Source: an uncultured Flavobacteriales bacterium
GTDB taxonomy: Bacteria > Bacteroidota > Bacteroidia > Flavobacteriales > Vicingaceae
Direction of reading: 5' to 3'
DNA: 9,113 bases
Assembly (NCBI GenBank): GCA_913052515.1
Contig: CAJXFJ010000045.1
Location: 1 to 9,113, forward strand
Each line of letters starts with the position of its first letter. Positions within the stretch are counted from its first letter, which is position 1. This document shows positions 1 to 7,617 of this stretch, piece after piece. Under the pieces are notes generated by a model. The model was not told where the DNA came from, ran no database searches, and saw only the letters and a list, made by a program, of their open reading frames with translations. The position numbers and the translations under genes were made by a program.

Positions 1-291
1 CGCAGCTAATGCACTGCGATAAAAGGCATTCGATTCTTCAGCAGTAGAAAATCCGGCGTACTGTCTGATGGTCCATGGCCGCATAACATACATGGTAGAA
101 TAAGGCCCACGTAAATAAGGCGCAATACCTGCTGCATAGTTTACATGCTTCAGTTCTGCAATATCACTTTGTGAATAATTCTCCTTTAACTCAATTTGCT
201 CTGCAGTAGTCCAGTGATGAGGAACATGTTGCTCCTCTTGCTTTATGCTCTTTAGTTTCTGCTCTTTCAGTTCTTTAAATTCTGGTCTCAT
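1..291 (-). CDS. mutB: Methylmalonyl-CoA mutase large (catalytic) subunit, N-terminal part, cut by the window edge
   Basis: Only the first 97 codons are inside the window; the frame stays open to base 1. The enzyme interconverts succinyl-CoA and (R)-methylmalonyl-CoA with adenosylcobalamin in the cytoplasm. Recognition rests on the family-specific N-terminal stretch at residues 55-92: [10 protein letters not shown], then TMYV, then [18 protein letters not shown], which enters the substrate-binding TIM barrel. Tyr78 in TIRQY aligns with the active-site Tyr89 of the Propionibacterium enzyme (family knowledge). Most homologues read PYPTMY where this one has PYSTMY, a mild change. The ATG at 289-291 overlaps the TGA of the small-subunit gene as ATGA, which fixes the start and suggests translational coupling. 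The cobalamin-binding C-terminus would lie to the left of the window and cannot be checked here. Confidence 0.95.
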   Translation of the reverse strand, partial: MRPEFKELKEQKLKSIKQEEQHVPHHWTTAEQIELKENYSQSDIAELKHVNYAAGIAPYLRGPYSTMYVMRPWTIRQYAGFSTAEESNAFYRSALAA

Positions 292-1607
292 GCCTTTTCA
301 ATTTCTGAAGCTAAAAATCGCTTGGGTAAAACTTGATTCATTTTTTGATGATGAATTTCAACTTGAGTTCCTTCAGGATTGGGATACTTATTAACTCCTA
401 ACAAGGTTTTTCCGTTGTTATAGCTTTGCTTTCTTTTTTCAAATGTTGCACTCAATTCTTTTTGCAATTCACCTTTCTGAATTATTGCTTGCAAGCCACC
501 TCTTTCTTCATACTCCAAAAACTTATTCCAAGCGGCATTCGCTAGCTGATGGGTTAAACTTTCAATGTAATAAGATCCCGAAGCAATATCTTGTACATGA
601 CCGAGATAACTTTCTTCTTTTAAGATGAGTTGAATGTTTTTAGCCATTCTTATTCCTAATGCGGAAGGAACTCCAACTTGATCAAAAGCCGGAGTACTTA
701 CTTTATTGCAGTTTCCTAAAACTGCGGCCATGCTCATACTGCAAGCTCTCAATAAGTTGGTGTAAGGGTCAAGATGACTTAAATAATGTAAACTACCTTC
801 TCCCCAAATGCTCACCTCTTCTTCTATTTGATAGGCAGCATATAATTTGTGAACCAAATATCGGAACGCTCTTGCTTTTGCAATTTCAGGAAAGTAAGAA
901 GTACCAAAACTCAACTTAAATTCTAAACTTCTGGCTACGGCTTCTGCTTTAAATGAGGCCTCTGTTAATTGATCAAAATAACTTAAAGCATGCTGCAAAC
1001 AAAGCGCCATTTCTTGCACGATGTTCGCTCCTGCCATTTTGTAAATACTTCCATCCACCAATAAAAAAGGGTCAGGCTCTAATTGATTCAATCGTTCTTG
1101 AAACAACTTCAATAAATGCTCATCATTTTCTTGTGGCTTTTCTCCATTCTTCAATTCTTCAGCAATAGGGTCCACATAAAAATGCTTCAATAAATGATCT
1201 GTGGGTAAGTTTATCAATTGAGCTTTTACAGCAGCCTTACCTTTATATTTTTTCCCAAGCACATCAAGAATTTCATCCAAGCTATTTACTTCTCTTAAAA
1301 TAACTTGATCAACCCCAAAATCTAATGCATTTTGAATTTTAGACTTTACATTTTCTTCCTGTATGCTAAAGCTTTGCAATACATTCCAATTCGATTGTTT
1401 TTTTTGGCAAGCCTGAATTTCATCAAGATCATTTAATTTATCCAAATCAGATGCGCGATAATAAGGTTGATGCTTAATTCCGCATTCATCCTCCCAAACC
1501 AACGTTTCTTCAAAGTCTTTTCCTTTCAAGTCTTGAATCACTTTTTCTCTTAAGGATTCATCACTGATACTTTCGAATTCTTGAAACAAGTGTTTTTCTT
1601 CACTCAT
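288..1607 (-). CDS. mutA: Methylmalonyl-CoA mutase small (non-catalytic) subunit, short form
   Basis: This 439-residue protein is the partner subunit of the B12-dependent mutase. Family landmarks are [14 protein letters not shown] (about 238-251), the [23 protein letters not shown] stretch (266-288), a degenerate DPAGGS motif reading [13 protein letters not shown] (340-352) and [14 protein letters not shown] (358-371). All lie in the TIM-barrel half. The sequence ends near residue 439 with no DxHxxG cobalamin motif, whereas small subunits of about 600 residues, as in Propionibacterium, keep a degenerate B12 domain. It should therefore play a structural role, with catalysis left to the large subunit. 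I chose the ATG at 1607: the upstream in-frame ATG at 1640 would add 11 residues (MYFRELYINYI) encoded by AT-rich promoter-like DNA. The gene overlaps the large-subunit gene by 4 bases and is the first gene of that operon within view. A run of eight A (coding strand) encodes KK near residue 70 and is in frame. Confidence 0.93.
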   Translation of the reverse strand: MSEEKHLFQEFESISDESLREKVIQDLKGKDFEETLVWEDECGIKHQPYYRASDLDKLNDLDEIQACQKKQSNWNVLQSFSIQEENVKSKIQNALDFGVDQVILREVNSLDEILDVLGKKYKGKAAVKAQLINLPTDHLLKHFYVDPIAEELKNGEKPQENDEHLLKLFQERLNQLEPDPFLLVDGSIYKMAGANIVQEMALCLQHALSYFDQLTEASFKAEAVARSLEFKLSFGTSYFPEIAKARAFRYLVHKLYAAYQIEEEVSIWGEGSLHYLSHLDPYTNLLRACSMSMAAVLGNCNKVSTPAFDQVGVPSALGIRMAKNIQLILKEESYLGHVQDIASGSYYIESLTHQLANAAWNKFLEYEERGGLQAIIQKGELQKELSATFEKRKQSYNNGKTLLGVNKYPNPEGTQVEIHHQKMNQVLPKRFLASEIEKA

Positions 1608-1626
1608 AATATAATTTATATACAAT

Positions 1627-1653
1627 TCACGAAAGTACAATTATATCACGAAA
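1627..1653. repeat. Direct repeat TCACGAAA in the divergent mut/rel promoter region
   Basis: TCACGAAA occurs at 1627-1634 and again at 1646-1653, a period of 19 bases. ACAATT is also repeated nearby (1622-1627 and 1637-1642). The first copy overlaps the proposed -7 element of the mutase operon on the opposite strand. Two equal sites about two helical turns apart between divergent genes could bind a regulator. In DNA this AT-rich, chance duplication is also possible. Confidence 0.4.
1630..1637 (-). promoter_or_regulatory. Possible -7 promoter element of the mutase operon
   Basis: On the minus strand this reads TACTTTCG, one base off the Bacteroidota -7 consensus TAnnTTTG, and lies 22 bases upstream of the small-subunit ATG, which would leave a short leader. 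The nearest upstream TTG (complement of 1664-1666) is 26 bases away, longer than the usual spacing of roughly 17-23, so the -33 element is weak or absent. The assignment is inferred from motif and position only. Confidence 0.35.
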
Positions 1654-1701
1654 AATACCTTTTCAAAGTTTAGATATGTTCAGTAAAATGGGGCGATTCA
1701 T

Positions 1702-1709
1702 TACATTTG
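1702..1709 (+). promoter_or_regulatory. TAnnTTTG -7 element match just before the preferred rel start
   Basis: TACATTTG is an exact match to the Bacteroidota -7 consensus. A TTC at 1679-1681, 20 bases upstream, could serve as a poor -33 TTG. Transcription would begin at about 1714-1717, on or beside the ATG at 1715, giving a nearly leaderless message. It would be incompatible with translation starting at 1676 or 1688. It may be a chance match, because an 8-base pattern with two free positions is common in AT-rich DNA. Confidence 0.35.
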
Positions 1710-1714
1710 AAGCC

Positions 1715-3928
1715 ATGAGTCTTAAACATATAAGTAGAAGTCAAGAGGAAGCCGAAAAAAGGGAAATTACCAGAAGGTACAGGGCTTTGTTACGAGTAAG
1801 TAAAAATGTAAAAACCAAAGCCGACAAAGCAAGAGTGCGCAAGGCTTTTGATATTGCTCTGGAAGCGCATAAAGACATGCGTCGAAAATCTGGAGAGCCC
1901 TACATATACCACCCTATTGAAGTTGCAAGAATTGTTGCCGAGGAGATTGGTCTGGGAACGACTTCTATCATTTGTGCCCTTTTACATGATACGGTTGAAG
2001 ATACGGACATTACCTTGGATGATGTGGAGCGCATGTTTGGCGAAAAAGAACGCATCATTATTGACGGACTCACTAAAATATCAGGGGTTGTTGATTATAC
2101 GGTTTCTATGCAGGCCGAAAACTTTCGAAAAATACTGCTTACCCTTTCTGATGATGTTCGAGTAATCTTAATAAAGTTGGCAGACCGTTTGCATAATATG
2201 CGAACTCTAGACGCCATGCGAAGAGACAAGCAGCTAAAAATTGCTTCAGAAACTTTGTACTTGTTTTCTCCATTAGCTCATCGCTTAGGCCTTTATGCCT
2301 TAAAAACTGAATTAGAAGACCTTTCATTAAAATTTACCGAGCCAGATGTTTATGAAGAAATAACCACCAAACTCAAGAAAACGAAAGCGGTAAGAACACG
2401 CTTTGTAAATCAATTTAGCGTTCCTATTAAACGGGAACTGGAGAAGCAAAACATTCAATTTGAATTGAAAGGGAGAACCAAGTCGGTTTATTCCATTTTC
2501 AACAAAATGAAAAAGAAGCATGTCAGCTTTGAAGAAATTTATGATGTATTTGCTATTCGGATTATCATTGACAGCGATTTAGAGCATGAAAAATCGCTGT
2601 GTTGGAACACCTACTCGATTGTCACAGATTTTTACCAACCCAACCCTGATCGATTGCGGGATTGGGTTTCTACACCTAAGGCCAATGGTTATGAATCATT
2701 GCATACCACTGTAATGAGCCCAACAGGCAAATGGATTGAAGTACAAATTCGTTCGCGCCGCATGGATGAAATAGCCGAAAAAGGCTATGCTGCTCATTGG
2801 AAATACAAAGAAGAAGACAATACAGAAAATAGCTTTGACACTTGGATTAATAAGATTCGTGAACTTTTAGAAAATCCTGAAAAAGATGCCATTGAATTTA
2901 TCGATGATTTTAAACTGAATTTATTTGCTGAAGAAATATTCATTTTCACCCCCAAAGGAGAAATTCGAAACTTACCCAAAGGAGCTTCAGCCTTAGACTT
3001 TGCTTTTGAAATACATTCTGAAGTCGGAGCTCATTGTATGGGTGCAAAAGTCAATCACAAGCTCGTTCCATTAAGCACCAAGCTTAAAAGTGGAGATCAA
3101 GTTGAAATCATCACTTCAAAAAAGCAAAAACCAACTGAAAGCTGGCTTGATTATGTCATTACTGGCAAGGCTAAATCAAAAATTAAAGCGGCTTTACGAG
3201 AAGATAAAAAACGCTTAGCGGAAGAAGGCAAACCCAAGTTTGAGAAATGGCTTAAAAAGAACAACATCAAAATTACCGAGGACAACATCAAGGAGCTCCT
3301 TAAACTTTATCGAGTATCCAATGAGAATGAATTGTTCTACCGTTTTGAAATTAATCGACTGAATTTAAGTCGAATTGACTCTTTAGTAATTGACAAAGGT
3401 TTAATTGTTGGCAGAGAAAACCCTAACAGCCACCAAAGTGAACTTGAGCAAAAACTCTTGCAAAAAGGCAAAACAGAGGAAATGTTGGTCATTGGAGAAA
3501 ACATGGACCACTTTGACTATAAAATTGCACCTTGTTGCAATCCCATTCCTGGTGATGAAGTTTTTGGGTTTATTACCATTAGCGATGGAATAAAGATTCA
3601 TAAATCCAATTGTCCAAATGCAGTTCAACTGATGTCGAATTACGCTTACCGAGTTGTAAAAGCCAGGTGGACAAGTCAGCAAAAAATTGCCTTTTTGGCG
3701 GGCATTAAAGTTACCGGAATCGATGATTTAGGATTAGTAAATAAAATCACACAACTCATTTCCATGCAACTGAATGTAAATATGCGCTCTTTGAGTTTCG
3801 ACTCGAACGATGGAATTTTTGAAGGCACTATTATGTTGTATGTTCACGACACCAAACATTTAACCAAATTAATTGGAGAAATTAAAGCCATTGAAGGGGT
3901 GATCAATGTGTCGAGAATCGATGGATAA
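1715..3928 (+). CDS. rel: Bifunctional (p)ppGpp synthetase/hydrolase (Rel/SpoT family)
   Basis: This stringent-response enzyme makes (p)ppGpp from GTP or GDP and ATP, and hydrolyses it. Using the 737-residue start, the hydrolase domain has IYHP (His66), HDTVED (His91-Asp92) and LADRLHN (Asp157), so its metal site looks intact, unlike degenerate RelA. The synthetase domain has the G-loop region KGRTKSVYSI, RLRD (313-316) and YESLHTTV (326-333). RLRD is a variant of the basic RxKD signature of bifunctional enzymes, not the acidic ExDD of monofunctional RelA. A TGS domain follows (about 408-469), then a helical region, a Cys-containing element with APCCNP (Cys607-Cys608) and HKSNCPN, and a C-terminal ACT domain (about 662-735). 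I prefer the ATG at 1715 because homologues start about 10-20 residues before the EITRRYRALLR helix and because of the promoter match ahead of it. ATGs at 1676 (750 residues) and 1688 remain possible; none has a clear ribosome binding site. Confidence 0.95.
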   Translation: MSLKHISRSQEEAEKREITRRYRALLRVSKNVKTKADKARVRKAFDIALEAHKDMRRKSGEPYIYHPIEVARIVAEEIGLGTTSIICALLHDTVEDTDITLDDVERMFGEKERIIIDGLTKISGVVDYTVSMQAENFRKILLTLSDDVRVILIKLADRLHNMRTLDAMRRDKQLKIASETLYLFSPLAHRLGLYALKTELEDLSLKFTEPDVYEEITTKLKKTKAVRTRFVNQFSVPIKRELEKQNIQFELKGRTKSVYSIFNKMKKKHVSFEEIYDVFAIRIIIDSDLEHEKSLCWNTYSIVTDFYQPNPDRLRDWVSTPKANGYESLHTTVMSPTGKWIEVQIRSRRMDEIAEKGYAAHWKYKEEDNTENSFDTWINKIRELLENPEKDAIEFIDDFKLNLFAEEIFIFTPKGEIRNLPKGASALDFAFEIHSEVGAHCMGAKVNHKLVPLSTKLKSGDQVEIITSKKQKPTESWLDYVITGKAKSKIKAALREDKKRLAEEGKPKFEKWLKKNNIKITEDNIKELLKLYRVSNENELFYRFEINRLNLSRIDSLVIDKGLIVGRENPNSHQSELEQKLLQKGKTEEMLVIGENMDHFDYKIAPCCNPIPGDEVFGFITISDGIKIHKSNCPNAVQLMSNYAYRVVKARWTSQQKIAFLAGIKVTGIDDLGLVNKITQLISMQLNVNMRSLSFDSNDGIFEGTIMLYVHDTKHLTKLIGEIKAIEGVINVSRIDG

Positions 3929-3956
3929 AAGCCATGAATACTTTAGCAATTAAACC

Positions 3957-3964
3957 TATTTTTG
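3957..3964 (+). promoter_or_regulatory. Probable promoter (-7 TATTTTTG) of the fur-STAS-purA-ostA-like unit
   Basis: TATTTTTG followed by C matches the Bacteroidota -7 consensus exactly. It lies in the 53-base gap between the rel stop and the fur ATG, 17 bases before the ATG. The expected -33 position holds ATG at 3934-3936 (spacing 20), two of three matches to TTG. This is the only gap of useful size between rel and the OstA-like gene, so it is the best candidate start for the downstream unit; read-through from rel is also likely. No Fur-box-like palindrome is visible in the gap. Confidence 0.5.
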
Positions 3965-3981
3965 CCTTTTAAGAAGAAGAT

Positions 3982-4452
3982 ATGTCTTCCAGTACCGAAA
4001 CGCTCGAAAAAGTCAATTCTATTTTCTCTACTTATTTAGAGAAAAACGGACATCGAAAAACACCTGAACGATTTGCCATTTTGAATGAAATCTACAATCA
4101 GAAGGAACATTTCGATATTGAAAAGCTCTACCTCTCTATGAAGGAGAAAAAATATAGAGTAAGTAGAGCCACTTTATACAATACCATTGATTTATTAATT
4201 GCTTGCAACTTAGTTCGAAAACATCAATTTGGACATAACATTGCCCAATACGAACGTTCTTATGCCTACAAGCAACACGACCATTTAATTTGCACCCAGT
4301 GCAATAAAGTCATTGAGTTTTGCGACCCTCGAATTCAACACATTAAATCAACTGTGGGGGAATTGTTAGATTTTCAAATTCTACATCATTCTTTAAATTT
4401 ATATGGCATTTGCAACTCTTGCCAAGGCCTCAATAAGGATAAAAAGAATTAA
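3982..4452 (+). CDS. Fur-family transcriptional repressor
   Basis: This is a 156-residue metal-dependent DNA-binding regulator of the ferric uptake regulator superfamily. The N-terminal winged helix carries [12 protein letters not shown] (about 23-34), HFDIEKLY (43-50) and the recognition-helix region [14 protein letters not shown] (59-72). The metal-sensing and dimerisation half has [11 protein letters not shown] (98-107; His99, His101, Cys104, Cys107), IEFCDP (111-116), HHSLNLYG (135-142) and a second CxxC, CNSC (144-147). The paired CxxC motifs indicate a structural Zn site. Whether it senses iron, zinc or peroxide (Fur, Zur or PerR) cannot be settled from sequence reading, so no gene symbol is given. 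The ATG follows a purine-rich AAGAAGAAGAT. It is probably the first gene of the unit with the STAS gene, which begins one base after its stop. Confidence 0.93.
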   Translation: MSSSTETLEKVNSIFSTYLEKNGHRKTPERFAILNEIYNQKEHFDIEKLYLSMKEKKYRVSRATLYNTIDLLIACNLVRKHQFGHNIAQYERSYAYKQHDHLICTQCNKVIEFCDPRIQHIKSTVGELLDFQILHHSLNLYGICNSCQGLNKDKKN

Positions 4453-4453
4453 T

Positions 4454-4798
4454 ATGGGATTTAACTATCAATTTCTAAAAAGAGAAGAAGGCTTAGTGAT
4501 TGAATTTAAAGGTAGAATTTTGGATAAAAGTGATGCTACAGAAATGTATCAGCGTTTTGAAGAGAAAATTGAACTGGGAGAACAACTATTTTTTGTTGAT
4601 TTAAGCCAAATTGACTACATGAATAGCGGCGGTTTAAACATATTAATCAGCATGTTAAACTTATGCAGAAATCATTATGGCAAATTGGTTTTATGCGGAG
4701 CAACCGAAAAAGTGAAACAACTGATTATAACAAGCAAATTGCAACAAATTTTTACATTAGAAGATTCTTTAGAAGAAGCATTTAAAAATCATCAATAA
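4454..4798 (+). CDS. Single-domain STAS protein, anti-sigma factor antagonist-like
   Basis: The 114-residue product is a stand-alone STAS domain: EGLVIEFKGRILDKSDA (12-28), FFVDLSQIDYMNSGGLNIL (46-64), then KLVLCGATEKVKQLI (77-91) and FTLEDSLEEAF (100-110). In SpoIIAA-type proteins the loop reads DSSG, and a serine there is phosphorylated by an anti-sigma kinase. Here it is NSGG (57-60): one serine, Ser58, remains and the second is Gly59, so phosphorylation control is uncertain. No partner kinase or PP2C phosphatase is in view. The start at 4454 lies one base after the fur stop; an in-frame ATG at 4403 lies inside fur and would add 17 residues unlike STAS proteins. Its stop is 3 bases before purA. 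What it regulates is not shown by the sequence. Confidence 0.85.
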   Translation: MGFNYQFLKREEGLVIEFKGRILDKSDATEMYQRFEEKIELGEQLFFVDLSQIDYMNSGGLNILISMLNLCRNHYGKLVLCGATEKVKQLIITSKLQQIFTLEDSLEEAFKNHQ

Positions 4799-4801
4799 AA
4801 C

Positions 4802-6088
4802 ATGAAAGTAGACGTATTATTGGGCCTGCAGTGGGGCGATGAAGGAAAAGGAAAAGTGGTCGATGTATTGACTCCTGAATATGATGTAATTGCACGTTTT
4901 CAAGGTGGGCCTAACGCAGGACATACCTTAGAGTTTGATGGAATTAAGCACGTTTTACATACGATTCCATCAGGTATTTTTCATGCAGAAAAAGAAAATA
5001 TTGTCGGGAATGGTGTAGTGATTGACCCAATTATTTTCTTGAAAGAAATTAAAGCACTAGAAGCGATGAATGTGCCGATTAATGAGCGATTGAGCATATC
5101 CAGAAAAGCCCATTTAATCCTTCCTACTCACCGATTGTTAGATGCTGCATCAGAACAAGCAAAAGGAAAACAAAAAATTGGTTCCACTTTAAAAGGTATT
5201 GGGCCAACCTATATGGACAAAACTGGAAGAAACGGTTTGCGTATTGGCGATGTAGAAAGTGAAAACTTTATGGCCAAATACAATGCCCTTAAAGGAAAGC
5301 ATTTGCAGTTGCTCGATCAATATGAGTTTGAGTATGACTTAGACGAAATGGAGCAAGAATGGCTAAGTGCTATGGAAGAATTCAAACGTTTCCGTTTAAT
5401 TGACAGCGAACACGCAGTAAACAACCACAGAAAAGCTGGTGAACGTATTTTAGCAGAAGGGGCACAAGGTACTTTGCTTGATATTGACTTTGGCTCATAC
5501 CCTTTTGTCACTTCTTCAAATACCATTACTGCAGGAGCTTGCACTGGATTGGGTGTAGCACCTAACCAAATTGGTGAAGTGTATGGTATTTTTAAGGCCT
5601 ATTGTACCCGTGTTGGTAGTGGTCCATTTCCAACTGAATTACACGATGAAGTTGGGGAAGAAATCCGAAAGGCAGGCAATGAATTTGGAGCTACTACTGG
5701 TAGGCCAAGACGTTGCGGGTGGATTGATTTACCAGCCTTAAAATACGCCATAATGATTAATGGAGTTACCCAATTAATCATGACGAAAGCCGATGTTTTA
5801 AGTGAGTTTGATCAAATTAAAGTGTGTACCGCTTATGAACATAAAGGCGAACAAATCGACTACCTACCTTTTGATGTTTTAGGCGAAGATTTAACTCCAA
5901 TTTATGAAGAAGTTGATGGCTGGAAAGCTGACCTTACAGGTTTACAAAGCATATCGGATATTCCTGCTGCTTTAGAAAACTACATTCAGTATTTAGAAAA
6001 GGCATTAGAAACTCCAATTACCATCGTTTCTGTAGGGCCCGATCGAAGTCAAACACTTGTAAGAGACCAAGCATGGGCCAAGGCCTAA
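4802..6088 (+). CDS. purA: Adenylosuccinate synthetase
   Basis: The enzyme joins IMP and aspartate using GTP to form adenylosuccinate, the committed step towards AMP, in the cytoplasm. At 428 residues it has the usual length. The N-terminal P-loop LGLQWGDEGKGK contains the catalytic base Asp13, and GGPNAGHT contains His41, both at the same numbers as in the E. coli enzyme. Further conserved blocks are VGNGVVIDP (68-76), STLKGIGPTYMDKTGRNGLR (128-147), AEGAQGTLLDIDFG (218-231), the aspartate-binding ATTGRPRRCGWIDL (297-310), the base-recognition TKAD (328-331) and GPDRSQTL (412-419). All key residues look intact. The start lies 3 bases after the STAS stop, so translation is probably coupled. 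Its last 16 bases also encode the beginning of the next gene in another frame. Confidence 0.98.
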   Translation: MKVDVLLGLQWGDEGKGKVVDVLTPEYDVIARFQGGPNAGHTLEFDGIKHVLHTIPSGIFHAEKENIVGNGVVIDPIIFLKEIKALEAMNVPINERLSISRKAHLILPTHRLLDAASEQAKGKQKIGSTLKGIGPTYMDKTGRNGLRIGDVESENFMAKYNALKGKHLQLLDQYEFEYDLDEMEQEWLSAMEEFKRFRLIDSEHAVNNHRKAGERILAEGAQGTLLDIDFGSYPFVTSSNTITAGACTGLGVAPNQIGEVYGIFKAYCTRVGSGPFPTELHDEVGEEIRKAGNEFGATTGRPRRCGWIDLPALKYAIMINGVTQLIMTKADVLSEFDQIKVCTAYEHKGEQIDYLPFDVLGEDLTPIYEEVDGWKADLTGLQSISDIPAALENYIQYLEKALETPITIVSVGPDRSQTLVRDQAWAKA

Positions 6089-7605
6089 AAACACTTAGCA
6101 TATTCATTGCGCTTGCTTTTCTAACTTGCCATTTGTTAGCTCAAAAAAGAGAGCAAATTGAAATCATCCATGCCTTGGAACTCATAGGCATGAAAAAAGA
6201 TGGTAAGCAGGCTCAGAAACTAATTGGCGATGTGCAATTCAAGCACAAAAAGGCTTTAATGTATTGCGACAGTGCTTTTATGTACCGAGAAAGCAATACC
6301 ATAGATGCCTATGGAAATATTCGCATCAACCAAGGAGATACCTTAAACCTATACGGTGATGCCTTACATTATGATGGCAACACACAACTTGCTACAGTAA
6401 CTGGAAAAGTGGTTCGTCTTGAAAATAAAGATTTTGTACTTACAACTGACCGAATGCTTTACAACCGTGAAACCAATGTTGCTCAATACAACACTGGCGG
6501 TCACATTGAAAGCAAAAACGACAGCAATACCTTAGTCAGTCAAATTGGCTATTTCTACAGCAATCAATCGTTGTTTTTTTTCAAAGATTCTGTGATTTTA
6601 AGCAATCCAGACTTTGTGATGTGCTCTGATACGCTGAAGTATTTTAGCTCTACCGAAATGGTCAACTTTTTAGGCCCCACTACCATTACAGGCGATAGCA
6701 ATTTAATTTATTGTGAAAACGGTTGGTACGATACGCCTAAAGATCAATCACAGTATTATCAAAATGCTTACTTGTTTACCGATGGCAAAAAGTTAGAAGG
6801 CGATACACTCTATTACGATCGAAATATTGGTTTTGGAAAAGCCGACGGCAACATTCAAATTACTGATACCGCCGAGCAAGTAATGGTTAATGGAGACCAC
6901 GGTTTAATGTATGAGAAAAAAGATAGCGCCTTGGTTTATGGAAGATCATTATTGACTCAAATTTTGGATGAAGATTCCTTATTTATGCATGCGGACACCT
7001 TTAAGGTATTTGGTAGTGACAGCAGTAATCAAGCACTTTTAGCCTATTACGATGTTCGGATATACAAGAGCGATTTACAAGGGCAATGCGACTCTATTTC
7101 TTACAACATTAGTGATAGCACGATTGAAATGCACGGAACCCCAATTCTCTGGTCAGATCAAAATCAATTGACTGCCGAAAGAATTGACATTCGAACAGCA
7201 AATAATAAAATTCATTCCTTGTTTTTGGATGTTGATGCATTCATCATATCCGAAGTAGACAGCCTACGATTCAATCAAATTAAAGGCAAGGAAATGACTG
7301 GCTACTTTAAGAACAGCCAATTGTCCTATATTCAAGTGGTAGGAAATGGACAAACGACTTATTGGGGACTGGACGAAAAAGACAAATTTATAGGGGTAAA
7401 TGTGGCGGAAAGTAGCGACATTAATATTTCGTTGAAGGACAATGCCATTAACAGCATTTCCTTTTTAAATCAACCCAAAGCGACTATGCACCCAATGGGC
7501 GAACTAGACCCGGTGAAAGATTTGCGTTACAAGGGTTTTAAATGGTTGATTGAGCTTCGCCCACTCCGAAAAGAAGATGTTTTTAATTCAACTAATCAGA
7601 ATTAA
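6073..7605 (+). CDS. OstA-like (LptA/LptD N-domain type) secreted protein
   Basis: This 510-residue protein begins with a signal peptide: MGQGLK, a hydrophobic stretch TLSIFIALAFLTCHLLA, then a likely signal peptidase I site before or after Gln24. The Cys19 context (FLTC) fits a lipobox poorly. The mature part resembles the OstA-like proteins of Bacteroidota, beta-jellyroll proteins related to LptA and the LptD N-domain that bind lipopolysaccharide in the periplasm. Recurrent strands built on (G/C/K)D(S/T)xxxY occur throughout: CDSAFMYR, GDTLNLYG, CDTLKYF, GDTLYYDR, KDSALVYG and CDSISYN. No LptD beta-barrel follows. The ATG at 6073 is needed to include the signal peptide, since the next in-frame ATG (residue 40) comes after it; the gene therefore overlaps purA by 16 bases. 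It ends 12 bases from a convergent gene. A role in LPS transport is inferred from family resemblance only. Confidence 0.85.
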   Translation: MGQGLKTLSIFIALAFLTCHLLAQKREQIEIIHALELIGMKKDGKQAQKLIGDVQFKHKKALMYCDSAFMYRESNTIDAYGNIRINQGDTLNLYGDALHYDGNTQLATVTGKVVRLENKDFVLTTDRMLYNRETNVAQYNTGGHIESKNDSNTLVSQIGYFYSNQSLFFFKDSVILSNPDFVMCSDTLKYFSSTEMVNFLGPTTITGDSNLIYCENGWYDTPKDQSQYYQNAYLFTDGKKLEGDTLYYDRNIGFGKADGNIQITDTAEQVMVNGDHGLMYEKKDSALVYGRSLLTQILDEDSLFMHADTFKVFGSDSSNQALLAYYDVRIYKSDLQGQCDSISYNISDSTIEMHGTPILWSDQNQLTAERIDIRTANNKIHSLFLDVDAFIISEVDSLRFNQIKGKEMTGYFKNSQLSYIQVVGNGQTTYWGLDEKDKFIGVNVAESSDINISLKDNAINSISFLNQPKATMHPMGELDPVKDLRYKGFKWLIELRPLRKEDVFNSTNQN

Positions 7606-7617
7606 AATAGTAGAACA

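Noticed and set aside
1608..1640. Upstream ATG extending the mutase small subunit by 11 residues
   Set aside because: The added residues are encoded by very AT-rich DNA that overlaps the putative promoter element and repeats, and the downstream [11 protein letters not shown] gives a natural start.
3401..3682. Minus-strand open frame of 93 codons inside rel
   Set aside because: It lies wholly within the conserved rel coding sequence and its translation resembles no family. The other open frames opposite or out of phase with rel, purA and the mutase genes were dismissed for the same reason.
4403..4453. Upstream ATG extending the STAS protein by 17 residues into fur
   Set aside because: The added residues ([17 protein letters not shown]) come from another reading frame of fur and do not look like a STAS N-terminus. 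The ATG at 4454 directly follows the fur stop.
6573..6581. Run of eight T inside the OstA-like gene, as a possible phase-variation tract
   Set aside because: It encodes in-frame Phe residues, the frame is intact across it, and runs of this length are expected in AT-rich coding DNA. A similar run of eight occurs in the mutase small-subunit gene (around 1397-1404).
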